64,000 nt of DNA from positions 1-64,000 of the forward strand of contig NZ_RYYU01000001.1 of the NCBI RefSeq assembly GCF_003977605.1, read 5' to 3'. Shown here one piece after another: positions 1 through 8,149 of this stretch. The DNA is from Prevotella koreensis. GTDB lineage: Bacteria; Bacteroidota; Bacteroidia; Bacteroidales; Bacteroidaceae. The first letter of the stretch is position 1. Every line of letters starts with the position of its first letter. The notes beneath the pieces are model-generated. The model was not told the DNA's origin. It was given only the letters and a program-made list of their open reading frames with translations, and made no database searches. Position numbers and translations under genes: made by a program.

Positions 1-141
1 TGGCGGATTTTCTGCAGTTTGCGCCGTATGTCCTTAATAATCAAGCCCAATTGCGTTAAACTGCCGACTTTATGCAAATATTACAGCAATTTTGTGTTTA
101 TTTTGCGGACAAATTATTATTTATTTCTAAAAATATTGCGT

Positions 142-1686
142 ATGAAAAGAATTGTGCTTATAGTCGCATTGGTTACGTTTTACCTGAATGGTCGGGCAGA
201 TTGGAACTTTGATTCGTCGAACAACGTTCTAGTCACTCCTACGGGCCTGTCTTACTATGACAAGGAACTCACGACTAATAAAAACGGATATACGTATGTA
301 CTTTTGGCATGTCCGTCTCCAGAGTGTGGAATAGCTTATAGACTCCAGATAATGGATAAAGACGGAAACAAGAAACTGGGTAGAGGAGGAAAAGTTATTT
401 CAAGTGAAAAGAACAGGACATGGACTACATGGAACCAATATCTACAAAAAGACAATTACGGGAATGTTTTTGTCGCAATCCAAGATGCAAGGTATGATGC
501 AGGGAACGTGAATTATACCATCCTGAAATTTTCCGAGGACGGAGAGTCTTTATGGAAAGGAACCGCGCTAAACGACGGCATCGGTCATCCTATTGAGGCA
601 GGGTTGTCAATGTTGGACACTCCTGACAACGGTTTGCTGTGCGCGTATAGTTTTACCGATATTGAAGCAGCAAAAGACTGTCTTCATCTTGAAAAATTAA
701 ACAAGGACGGCTCTATAGCCTGGAAAAAAGAAATCTTCCAAACTACAAGTTCCGCCAATCCTTTTCCTTTTGTCGAAAAGACTAATGGCGACAGGGCCTT
801 GGTTTTATGGGTGGACAAAGGCAATATCAACGCAAACATAATTGACTGCAATACAGGTGACCTGTTGTATGATGAACCGAAGGTAGTTTACGCCAACGGA
901 TTCGCATCACCCAAGGTGATGGAAGTTGTTGAGGTTATGTCTGGTCCTGATAACGGAGCTATTATATCTGTCGTGGATGGCAATCAGCAGGGAAGACTAG
1001 TCTATGTAAAGAATGACCTCTCAATAGGCTTGGACGGTGATATGAAAGGTATCTTGCTTGAACAGTCAGATGATACGGCTCTTTCGTCAACAAGTCCTGC
1101 GGTGGCATACAATGCATTTGATAACACATTCTCATGCTTCTATAAGAGTTTTGACAAGAACAACAAGTATAGTCAGACAATTTATTATCAGAAGTTGGAT
1201 ATGAACGGTGAGATAAAATGGAAAGGCGGAAAAACGCTAATTCCTCTTCAGACGGATGACCAATATTCTTTTTTCAAGATTCGTAACATTGGTGATGGAG
1301 CATCTGCTTTGTTTTACTTGAAATACAATAATGCCACAAATACTGTTAAAGGGCTGTCTGCTACGGTGGACAATGACGGTAATATGTCCGAGCCTAATGT
1401 GTTTGCTGCTACAGATAAGATAAAGACAGGGCTTTGGGTATCTGAAAGTTTAGGCGACAATAAATTCATCACGGCATGGGACGAAAAACTCTCAGACGGC
1501 TATACGTTATTCATGCAAGAAGTGGATTTTGCTTCCACCTCTGGTATGGAAGTTTCAACTGCTTGTGCCAAGCCTGTGTATTCAGATGCATACTACTCAA
1601 TCGACGGTACCAAGAGAAATGGTATTGAGAAAGGTATCAATATTTTGAGGCGCGCCGACGGATCGATAGTGAAAATTGCCAAATAA
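142..1686 (+). CDS. Secreted protein of unknown function with T9SS-like C-terminal tail
   Basis: I do not recognise a family for the 514-residue body. Residues 1-19 look like a signal peptide (basic MKR, hydrophobic core, ending near GRA). The open frame runs further upstream, but those residues are not signal-like, so I chose the ATG at 142. The middle has repeated short segments of the kind L-x-x-x-G-x-x-x-W-K, which suggests a beta-propeller or beta-sandwich; this is inference. The last 30 residues follow the pattern Y-x3-G, then KGI-x-I-LR-x-x-DG-x-x-VK, which resembles Bacteroidota type IX sorting tails and matches the tail of the next gene. The product is probably exported and held at the cell surface or released. 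The next gene starts 40 bp downstream in the same direction, so the two may be co-transcribed. No clear promoter is visible upstream. Confidence 0.75.
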   Translation: MKRIVLIVALVTFYLNGRADWNFDSSNNVLVTPTGLSYYDKELTTNKNGYTYVLLACPSPECGIAYRLQIMDKDGNKKLGRGGKVISSEKNRTWTTWNQYLQKDNYGNVFVAIQDARYDAGNVNYTILKFSEDGESLWKGTALNDGIGHPIEAGLSMLDTPDNGLLCAYSFTDIEAAKDCLHLEKLNKDGSIAWKKEIFQTTSSANPFPFVEKTNGDRALVLWVDKGNINANIIDCNTGDLLYDEPKVVYANGFASPKVMEVVEVMSGPDNGAIISVVDGNQQGRLVYVKNDLSIGLDGDMKGILLEQSDDTALSSTSPAVAYNAFDNTFSCFYKSFDKNNKYSQTIYYQKLDMNGEIKWKGGKTLIPLQTDDQYSFFKIRNIGDGASALFYLKYNNATNTVKGLSATVDNDGNMSEPNVFAATDKIKTGLWVSESLGDNKFITAWDEKLSDGYTLFMQEVDFASTSGMEVSTACAKPVYSDAYYSIDGTKRNGIEKGINILRRADGSIVKIAK

Positions 1687-1726
1687 GGGATTTTAAACAT
1701 ATTGTATAACAAAAAATGATTTTACT

Positions 1727-3424
1727 ATGATTAAATTATTACTTTCTGCCGCACTTGTCCTATCTACCGTATCTGCACAGGGACAGACAGTCATATCCCT
1801 TGACAAATCAGGGACATTATCCGAAAAGATATCCAATGCTGACAAGTACAATATTACCAGCTTGAAAATCTCCGGTCCGTTAAACGGAACAGACTTCATA
1901 TTGCTACGCGACATGGCAGGCTTGGATCAGGACAACAATGTTTCTGAGGGAAAACTCGAGAACCTCGATCTCTCCGATGCCTCTATCGTAAAAGGAGGAG
2001 AGCCATACTACGTGTCATACAAAGGTTCTGAAAATGTAGAGTATTACACTACAGACAACGAGATGAGCAATGCAATGTTCTTCAAATGTGGCAAACTGAA
2101 GGAGATAAAGATGCCGGCAACAGTCACAGCCATTGGCGACAGCTGCTTCTACAAGTGCGCATCCCTGCAAGACATAACAATACCAAACTCTGTGAAAGAA
2201 ATCAGGAGTTATGCCTTCGCGGAAACGGCTCTGCCGAAATTTGATTTTCCGGAAGGCGTTGCCATATCCAAGTATGTACTGTCCGGATGCTCGTCAGTTA
2301 AAGAAATCACGGTTCCTTCTGATGCTACAGAAATACCTGACGAAGCTTTCTCTGGAACAGGGATTACCGAAATACAATTGCCGTCAAGTCTGGTATGCAT
2401 TGGCAGCGGGGCTTTTTCCGGGTCGACTTTGACAAACTTCACTTGTCCGGATGCATTAAAAAGTATCAAGGACGATGCTTTCTCTCTCTGCGAATATTTG
2501 GCAGTTGTCAAATTCAACTCCAAACTTGAGGAAATAGGAAAAAGCGCATTCTATTCATGTGCACTGACAGAGGTTAATGTCCCCAACAGTGTTAAGACAC
2601 TTGGAGGAGCATTCAGTTTATGCAAAAACCTGGTAAAGGCTCATATCCCTGATGGACTTACCGAAATTAGTTCCAGTCTGTTTGACCGTTGTGAAAAACT
2701 TACGGAAGTCAACATTCCTGAGAACATAACACGAATTGGAGAACTTGCTTTCCAAAACAACGCTCGCTTGGCAAACGTTAAGTTGCCAGAGACTCTTACA
2801 GAGATAGACCATGGTGCATTCAAGGGCTGTGAAGCGTTTACCGAGATAAAATTGCCCTCTAAGTTGACTACAATCGGCAAAGAATGCTTCAATGGATGCG
2901 AGGGTGCTACAATCATAGATCTCTCGCCTGCAATGAAGGAGATTCCTCATGGTGCTTTCGGCTTTTGTACTTCAGTGAATGAACTAGATGTTCCAGAAGG
3001 CGTGGAGTCTATAGGCAATATCGCATTCGTATATTGTGAAAACATGACAAAACTCACATTGCCATCAACATTAAATACACTACAAAACTCCTCGTTTGCG
3101 AGCAATGAGAACCTTGCTGAAATTTATTGTTCTGCCGTTACTCCTCCAACATGTGGACGTGGTGCTTTCTCAGGCGTTCCTACAGAAGATTGCATTCTTT
3201 ATGTCCCAAAAGGATCAAAAGACGCTTATGCCGTAGCCGACACATGGAGCGAGTTCACAACAATAAAGGAGGTCGGAACGACAAATATCAGTGGCGACCT
3301 TGCAGAAAAGGATAAGTTTGAGGTTGCAAGATATAACAGTCTCGGTCAGTTGGTGGACAATGAAAGCAAGGGAATTATGATTTTAAGATACTCAGATGGA
3401 ACATCCGTCAAAGTGCTTAAATGA
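1727..3424 (+). CDS. BspA-like leucine-rich repeat surface protein
   Basis: This is a 565-residue secreted protein with a signal peptide (residues 1-18, ending at VSAQG). From about residue 110 to 500 it carries many LRR_5-type repeats of roughly 23 residues, recognisable from recurring I-P-x-S/G-V-x-x-I-G-x-x-A-F-x-x-C segments. This is the Treponema/Bacteroidota BspA type, known in oral and gut species for binding host matrix proteins and other bacteria. A segment near residue 470-500 (TPPTCGRGAF, then LYVPKGSKDAY) is the usual closing module of these proteins. The C-terminus (YNSLGQ, then KGIMILRYSDG, then VKVLK) is a short T9SS-like tail shared with the upstream gene. The ligand cannot be read from the sequence. 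A hairpin terminator follows. Confidence 0.9.
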   Translation: MIKLLLSAALVLSTVSAQGQTVISLDKSGTLSEKISNADKYNITSLKISGPLNGTDFILLRDMAGLDQDNNVSEGKLENLDLSDASIVKGGEPYYVSYKGSENVEYYTTDNEMSNAMFFKCGKLKEIKMPATVTAIGDSCFYKCASLQDITIPNSVKEIRSYAFAETALPKFDFPEGVAISKYVLSGCSSVKEITVPSDATEIPDEAFSGTGITEIQLPSSLVCIGSGAFSGSTLTNFTCPDALKSIKDDAFSLCEYLAVVKFNSKLEEIGKSAFYSCALTEVNVPNSVKTLGGAFSLCKNLVKAHIPDGLTEISSSLFDRCEKLTEVNIPENITRIGELAFQNNARLANVKLPETLTEIDHGAFKGCEAFTEIKLPSKLTTIGKECFNGCEGATIIDLSPAMKEIPHGAFGFCTSVNELDVPEGVESIGNIAFVYCENMTKLTLPSTLNTLQNSSFASNENLAEIYCSAVTPPTCGRGAFSGVPTEDCILYVPKGSKDAYAVADTWSEFTTIKEVGTTNISGDLAEKDKFEVARYNSLGQLVDNESKGIMILRYSDGTSVKVLK

Positions 3425-3447
3425 TTTTATATTTAAGTTGAGTGATA

Positions 3448-3498
3448 ATAAACTGTGCTTACTATTCTTTGTAGAATATAGGCACAGTTTATATTTTT
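3448..3498 (+). terminator. Intrinsic terminator after the BspA-like gene
   Basis: An 11-bp perfect stem (ATAAACTGTGC at 3448-3458 with GCACAGTTTAT at 3482-3492) surrounds a smaller inner stem and is followed by ATTTTTGT. It lies 24 bp after the stop codon. Confidence 0.75.
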
Positions 3499-3673
3499 GT
3501 TCTCTTTACTGGAGTTCCATCGCGATATATTTCTCAACCAAATCATGTCAACAGACATGCCATTATCCATGTCAATACGCAAATCTTTTTACAGCAACAT
3601 ATTTACATCCAGATAGTTATTGATACAGTTAATAATCTGATTGTTTTTTGATTTGTTCATAACATGAATTATA

Positions 3674-4100
3674 CCAATAATGTCCTAAATAATTTTCAAA
3701 AAAGTGAAGGAAGTTGTTTTCACTAAGAAAAAAAGTATTATCTTAGTGTTCACTCCTTTGTGGTCAGAGTCAAGCACAACTTGATTTATAAGCGAATTGA
3801 AGAGCGTGACTTGTCTGACAATGTTCACCCGGAAGTACTCATAGATGAGATTGTGAGCCTCAAAGGAAACGAAACAGCCGAACAATACCCCAAACCAATA
3901 CGGAGAATTGCCGTGTACAATGCCGAACACGGCTTCACCATAAAGTTGCTCAACAACAACACAAGCCATTCACGCCACCGCCCGAGAACGAATTTGAGAC
4001 ATAGGGGGGACTGTTTACCGTTGGAACAAAATACGTCAAATCATATGATTTGATGCAACTTTGTATGCGTTTTCACAAAAATTATTTAGGATACTATTGG
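3674..4100. mobile_element. IS4-type insertion sequence relic, about 427 bp, with terminal inverted repeats
   Basis: The two ends, 3674-3696 and 4078-4100, are inverted repeats that match at 21 of 23 positions (both contain TCCTAAATAATTTT inside the end). Between them lies a short open fragment that resembles the middle of an IS4-family transposase. Full members of this family are over 1 kb, so most of the element is gone while both ends remain, as in a MITE-like internal deletion. I could not define a target-site duplication. An 18-bp perfect palindrome (TCAAATCATATGATTTGA) lies inside at 4036-4053. Confidence 0.7.
3730..3963 (+). pseudogene. Fragment of an IS4-family (DDE) transposase
   Basis: The frame reads HSFVVRVKHNLIYKRIEE, and further on VLIDEIVSLKG and RRIAVYNAEHGFTIKLLNNN. 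This order matches the stretch of Bacteroidota IS4-type transposases that runs from F-V-x-R-x-K-x-N, through a conserved D-E-I, to LRRIAVYD and the LLTNN segment before the last catalytic region. An in-frame stop sits at 3724, there is no N-terminal half, and the similarity stops after LLNNN. It is therefore a dead remnant, lying between the terminal inverted repeats of the 427-bp element. Confidence 0.65.
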
Positions 4101-4335
4101 TCTTTACCCTTGTTTGATGGTAATGACAGACGCCATCGTGAACGTAAAGGTCAAATGTCAGAAATGAAATAATGACCATTATGATATGCCGTCATTTTGG
4201 TACGTGATGTATATTGTTTCTTTGAGAATAAACTGTAGGCATTGCCGGTAGATGTGTAAATAACGATACCGTTAGAACTCTTTTTGATAAGTCTTATCCC
4301 GAATTTGAGTACGATATAACATGTGGATGAGAAAA
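4101..4335. other. Gene-free spacer between IS relic and repeat array
   Basis: Together with 3499-3673 this completes the gene-poor stretch 3425-4434. I see no RNA gene, promoter or convincing reading frame here. A minus-strand frame across 4190-4330 has a weak resemblance to a secretion tail but no gene body. Confidence 0.5.
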
Positions 4336-4423
4336 CAATTTGGGCGATTTTGTAAACCAAATTCGCCCAAATTGCATACCAAATTCGCCGATTTTGCTTT
4401 GCAATTTCGCCCAAATTGCTGTG
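4336..4423. repeat. 22-nt-period repeat array A (4 units)
   Basis: Four consecutive 22-nt units start at 4336, 4358, 4380 and 4402. Each is a 17-nt core (unit 2 CAAATTCGCCCAAATTG, unit 4 CAATTTCGCCCAAATTG, unit 1 the reverse-oriented CAATTTGGGCGATTTTG) plus a 5-nt linker. Unit 1 can pair with unit 2. The array ends 11 bp before the stop codon of the minus-strand lipoate gene, so it lies in that transcript's 3' end. Confidence 0.85.
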
Positions 4424-4434
4424 GTATGTCAGTG

Positions 4435-6267
4435 CTAAGAGGCGTGGAAAGAACGTTCGGCGTGGTAGGAAGAACGTACTAACGGACCACTCTCCACAAA
4501 CTTGAAGCCTTTGTTTAGGGCTGTCTGTCTGTATTTCTCGAACTGTTCGGGCGTGATATATTCTGCCACAGGCAGGTGGCGTGATGTGGGTTGCAGATAC
4601 TGTCCGATGGTAAGTCGGCGGCAACCTGTTGCGAGAATGTCGTCCATGAGTTCCTCCACTTCCTCTATTGTTTCGCCCAGTCCTACCATGAAGCCGGTTT
4701 TTGCCATTACACCCGACTGCGTGATTGCTGTCAGCACGTCAAGACTGCGCTCATACCGAGCCACACTGCGCACGCTCGGCGTCAGTCTGCGCACGGTCTC
4801 CATGTTGTGCCCTGCGACGTTGGGGCGTGCTTTCATCACCATTTCAACAAGTTGCTTGTTTCCCATGAAATCAGGTATGAGCACCTCCAGTATAGTGTCC
4901 GGGTTCTCTTTCTTTATACACGAAATGGTCTTTACCCAATGCTCTGCACCATAATCTTTCAAGTCATCGCGGTCAACAGATGTTATTACGGCATATCTCA
5001 GTCCGAGTGCCTTTATCGAGTCGGCCACGTTCTGCGGTTCTGCCGGATTGAGTTTTTCCGGTCGTCCGGACAGGGTGTTGCAGAATTTACAACTGCGTGT
5101 GCATACGTTTCCTCCAATCATAAGTGTCGCTGTGCGTGCTGCCCAGCACTCGGTGCGGTTGGGGCATAGTCCGCTTGTGCATATCGTGTTGAGATGATGC
5201 TTTGCGATTACGTTTGCCGTTTCGCCCGAATTTTGCGTTGATGTCAGGTTAATTTTTAGCCATTCGGGCTTCTTCACGTGCGGAGGTCGGCCGAATAACA
5301 GTCTCAGCAACTGTGGCAGTTCCATTCCACGTATTATTGCGGAGAGGTCTATGCCTTCAAGTCTTTCTGTCACGGCTTCTCTTGTGAACTGCGTTCCGCG
5401 CAGCAGATCGATAAGTTCGCGGTCGAGGTCGCCTATCAGGAAATAGTCTCCGGCAAGGTTTATGTTAGTTATGACATTGTTCTTTAGTTCGATATGTGCC
5501 TCCAACGTGCCAATATCGGGGAATCTTTTTTTTCTTACCTCTGTGAATTTCGGGTTCTTTCCATAAACGAAAGTGTCTGAAGCCAGTTCCTTTTCTATCT
5601 TGGCAATTTCCCGCATGTCCTCTTCGGTGAGTACCAGTTGTTCCGAACCGCACATATATTTACGCACGTATGCGAGGAAATCGTCGAGCGTGAGATTGGT
5701 GTATTGCCCTATGTTGTTGACGCGTTGCGATACCGATGCCACACCTTTGCTCTGCAGTTTCTCGTGCGATGGTGTTAGTGCTTTCGCCAGATGTTCGAGT
5801 TGCGTGTTGAAAAGCACTGTGTTGTGAAGCACACTTCGGTTGCGCAGCCGATAGAATGCGCTGCCCGAAACCTTCCTTCCGCCCACGAGAATGTCGTTGC
5901 GTCCGGACAGTTGCGCGTCGATGTCGATGCTCCGCAGCAATCGTGCCACATTGTTCATATAATCGCCGAATGCCAAATTCACGCTTTCGGAAAAGGAAAT
6001 ATAAGAAAATTGTATGCAACCGCTGTCTGCATAGACACATCCGCCGCCGCTCTTTCTGCGGAATATGTGTATTCCGTTGTCTCGACAATACTCCACATTC
6101 ACCTCGTTGTCAATAAGTTGGTTGCGTCCGAGCATCACCGTAGGTTCCACCTGCCAAGCAAAGAAATAGTCATCATCAGTATATTTGCTCGCCACGTATT
6201 CCTCTACTGCGAAGTAGAATGGCAACTGTTTCGCCTCTGCTCTGTCAGGCACAATTATGTATTTCAT
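4435..6267 (-). CDS. Lipoate-protein ligase / lipoyl synthase fusion (LplA-LipA)
   Basis: The 610-residue protein joins two enzymes of lipoic acid metabolism. Residues 1-330 are lipoate-protein ligase A: RRKSGGG at 70-76, the catalytic lysine K132 in GGRKVSG, and the accessory C-terminal domain. Residues 335-610 are lipoyl synthase: auxiliary cluster cysteines C363, C368 and C374, radical SAM cysteines C389, C393 and C396 (CTRSCKFC), and the closing RSSY at 598-601. LplA attaches lipoate, or octanoate, to carrier lysines of 2-oxoacid dehydrogenases or GcvH; LipA inserts two sulfurs into the attached octanoyl chain. Each half is close to full length with all key residues, so both should be active. 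It is divergent from the transhydrogenase operon. A TAATTTTG -7 box lies upstream. Fusion of these two enzymes is not the usual arrangement. Confidence 0.92.
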   Translation of the reverse strand: MKYIIVPDRAEAKQLPFYFAVEEYVASKYTDDDYFFAWQVEPTVMLGRNQLIDNEVNVEYCRDNGIHIFRRKSGGGCVYADSGCIQFSYISFSESVNLAFGDYMNNVARLLRSIDIDAQLSGRNDILVGGRKVSGSAFYRLRNRSVLHNTVLFNTQLEHLAKALTPSHEKLQSKGVASVSQRVNNIGQYTNLTLDDFLAYVRKYMCGSEQLVLTEEDMREIAKIEKELASDTFVYGKNPKFTEVRKKRFPDIGTLEAHIELKNNVITNINLAGDYFLIGDLDRELIDLLRGTQFTREAVTERLEGIDLSAIIRGMELPQLLRLLFGRPPHVKKPEWLKINLTSTQNSGETANVIAKHHLNTICTSGLCPNRTECWAARTATLMIGGNVCTRSCKFCNTLSGRPEKLNPAEPQNVADSIKALGLRYAVITSVDRDDLKDYGAEHWVKTISCIKKENPDTILEVLIPDFMGNKQLVEMVMKARPNVAGHNMETVRRLTPSVRSVARYERSLDVLTAITQSGVMAKTGFMVGLGETIEEVEELMDDILATGCRRLTIGQYLQPTSRHLPVAEYITPEQFEKYRQTALNKGFKFVESGPLVRSSYHAERSFHAS

Positions 6268-6316
6268 CAGTAAAATTAATATAAGTTGTTTTCTTATTCT
6301 ATCTTTAAATTCTTTG

Positions 6317-6324
6317 CAAAATTA
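6317..6324 (-). promoter_or_regulatory. Candidate -7 box for lplA-lipA
   Basis: The minus strand reads TAATTTTG, a perfect Bacteroidota -7 box (TAnnTTTG), about 50 bp before the start codon. The -33 element is only CTTG (6343-6346), 18 bp away. Confidence 0.5.
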
Positions 6325-6440
6325 GGGAAAATAATCCAATTACAAGCAAGTAACGAAACAAAACATTATTATGCCGATAAACTTTTATGCCCCCATAAGT
6401 TAATTATCGCTAAAAAGGAGAATAAAAGAGGCTGTTGAAG

Positions 6441-6470
6441 TTTGCTTGAAAAATAAAAATAGTACTTTTG
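6441..6470 (+). promoter_or_regulatory. Bacteroidota-type promoter of the transhydrogenase operon
   Basis: TTTG (6441-6444) and TACTTTTG (6463-6470) are separated by 18 bp, slightly shorter than the usual 19-20. The start codon is 47 bp after the -7 box. Confidence 0.6.
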
Positions 6471-6517
6471 TACATTGAAAATACACGTAAAAGTTAAATC
6501 TTAAATCTACATTAATT

Positions 6518-7675
6518 ATGATTATTGGAATTCCAAAGGAAATCATGCACGACGAAGCTCGTGTATCGGCTACCCCGGAAACTGTGGGTAAGTTCGTGAA
6601 AGATGGTTTTGAAGTGCTCGTTGAGAAATCGGCCGGCGACGGTGCGCTCTATCACGATGAGGACTATGTAAAGGCCGGTGCGAAATTGGTTGAAGGCGCT
6701 GCTGAAGTTTATGACAGGGCAGAAATCATCTTGAAGGTGAAGGAACCTCTTTTCAATGAGACTCTCGGCAAGCATGAGGTGGAACTGATGCACAAGGGTC
6801 AGTATCTCATCACGTTCATTCACCCTGCATCTCCCATCAACCACGAAATGGTTAAGAAACTCACAAAGCAGGGCGTTACAGCCATCACACTTGATGGTAT
6901 TCCACGCATCTCTCGTGCGCAGAACCTCGATGCACTTACTTCAATGAGTACCTGTGCAGGCTATAAAGGCATCTTGATGGCAGCCGACCACATGACCACA
7001 TTCATGCCACAGATGTTCACCGCAGTAGGAAGAATAGAGCCGGCCAAGGTAATGGTGATTGGTGTTGGTGTTGCCGGTCTTCAGGCTTTGGCTACAGCGA
7101 AGCGCCTCGGTGCTATCACTTACGCTGCCGACATTCGTCCGATGGCTGCCGAGAACGCAAGTTCTCTCGGCGCAAAGGTTACAGACACCGGTGTTCCCGC
7201 AGAACTCGCAGTGGGCGAGGGTGGCTATGCAAAGCGTCTGCCGGAGGATGTTCTCGTTGTTGAGCGTGAGAAACTGAACGACACCATAAAGGAAATGGAC
7301 ATCGTGTTCTGTTCTGCTCTCATCCCGGGAAAGGTTGCTCCTATCATCATAACCGAAGAAATGGTGAAGGGAATGAAGCGCGGTTCTGTAATTGTTGACA
7401 TCTCTATCGACCAAGGTGGTAACTGCGAACTGACACCGGCAGGTGGCATCGAGAAGAAGCACGGCGTGACTCTGATGGGTGTGAAGAACATTCCGGGTCT
7501 GCTCCCGACAAGTTCTACTTGGATGTTTGCAAACAACGTATATAACCTCGTGAAGTACCTCGTTAAGGACGGCAAGGTGAACCTCGACCGCACCGACGAA
7601 GTAATCAATAAGAGTCTTGTATGTATCGACGGTGAACTCGTTCACACCGGTGCCCGCGAGGCAATGGGACTCTGA
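6518..7675 (+). CDS. pntA: NAD(P) transhydrogenase alpha subunit, NAD-binding part (PntAA)
   Basis: This 385-residue cytoplasmic protein is domain I of proton-translocating transhydrogenase, which moves hydride between NAD(H) and NADP(H) using the proton gradient. The start IGIPKE with E-x-R-V-S-A-T-P is the family signature shared with alanine dehydrogenase. The NAD-binding Rossmann motif GVGVAGLQALATAKRLGA follows near residue 183-200, and the conserved Q-N/D-A-L-T-S-M-S segment is present around residue 130. The E. coli alpha subunit also carries membrane helices; here they are a separate gene (pntAB) 156 bp downstream, as in many split-subunit bacteria. It is the first gene of the operon pntAA-pntAB-pntB. 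The gap before pntAB is long for an operon and shows no clear terminator. Confidence 0.95.
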   Translation: MIIGIPKEIMHDEARVSATPETVGKFVKDGFEVLVEKSAGDGALYHDEDYVKAGAKLVEGAAEVYDRAEIILKVKEPLFNETLGKHEVELMHKGQYLITFIHPASPINHEMVKKLTKQGVTAITLDGIPRISRAQNLDALTSMSTCAGYKGILMAADHMTTFMPQMFTAVGRIEPAKVMVIGVGVAGLQALATAKRLGAITYAADIRPMAAENASSLGAKVTDTGVPAELAVGEGGYAKRLPEDVLVVEREKLNDTIKEMDIVFCSALIPGKVAPIIITEEMVKGMKRGSVIVDISIDQGGNCELTPAGGIEKKHGVTLMGVKNIPGLLPTSSTWMFANNVYNLVKYLVKDGKVNLDRTDEVINKSLVCIDGELVHTGAREAMGL

Positions 7676-7831
7676 TAGGTTGAGGCCAAGGGTTAAAGGC
7701 AAAATGATGTGTCAAGTGACTTCTCACATTACATTCTGTCTTTAACCTTTGTCGTTATGGATTTCCATTCCATGACGGCATACATTCGACTATTATCTTT
7801 TTATATTTTAATTTGAAACGTTTGACATATA

Positions 7832-8146
7832 ATGATTAATCCTATTATATTAGTAGTTGTTTTCATTGCATGCACGATAGCGGGCTACTTCATCATAAAG
7901 AATGTGCCCAGTTTGCTGCATACGCCCTTGATGTCGGGCATGAATGCCTTGTCGGGCGTTACCATTGTGGGAGCAATTACGGCTACAGGCTATGCCCTTA
8001 CCCGTCCGGAGATAGGTGGACTTGGGTCTGTATTGGCTCAGGTGGTGGGATGTCTTGCTATTGTGTTGGCGGCGATAAATGTTTTTGGTGGCTTTGGTAT
8101 CACTCACCGGATGCTCCAGATGTTCAATAAGAAGAAAAAGAATTAA
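7832..8146 (+). CDS. NAD(P) transhydrogenase alpha subunit, membrane part (PntAB)
   Basis: The 104-residue protein is almost entirely hydrophobic with three to four membrane helices and ends in a lysine-rich tail (NKKKKN). MSGMNALSGV and GALTATGYAL-like segments are typical of transhydrogenase membrane domain II of the alpha subunit. It supplies the N-terminal helices of the proton channel and pairs with PntB, whose gene begins 3 bp downstream, which indicates coupled translation. Its small size is normal for organisms with the three-gene form. Confidence 0.93.
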   Translation: MINPIILVVVFIACTIAGYFIIKNVPSLLHTPLMSGMNALSGVTIVGAITATGYALTRPEIGGLGSVLAQVVGCLAIVLAAINVFGGFGITHRMLQMFNKKKKN

Positions 8147-8149
8147 CCT

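Noticed and set aside
19-141. Longer N-terminus for the first secreted protein
   Set aside because: The extra 41 residues are not signal-like and would bury a good signal peptide.
4190-4624. Minus-strand frame with a tail resembling a secretion signal
   Set aside because: Its first part is a shadow of the LipA coding region, there is no signal peptide or body, and the tail-like stretch is short and low in specificity.
6941-7702. 253-codon open frame opposite pntA
   Set aside because: Shadow of a clear transhydrogenase gene; cysteine- and histidine-rich composition typical of antisense frames.
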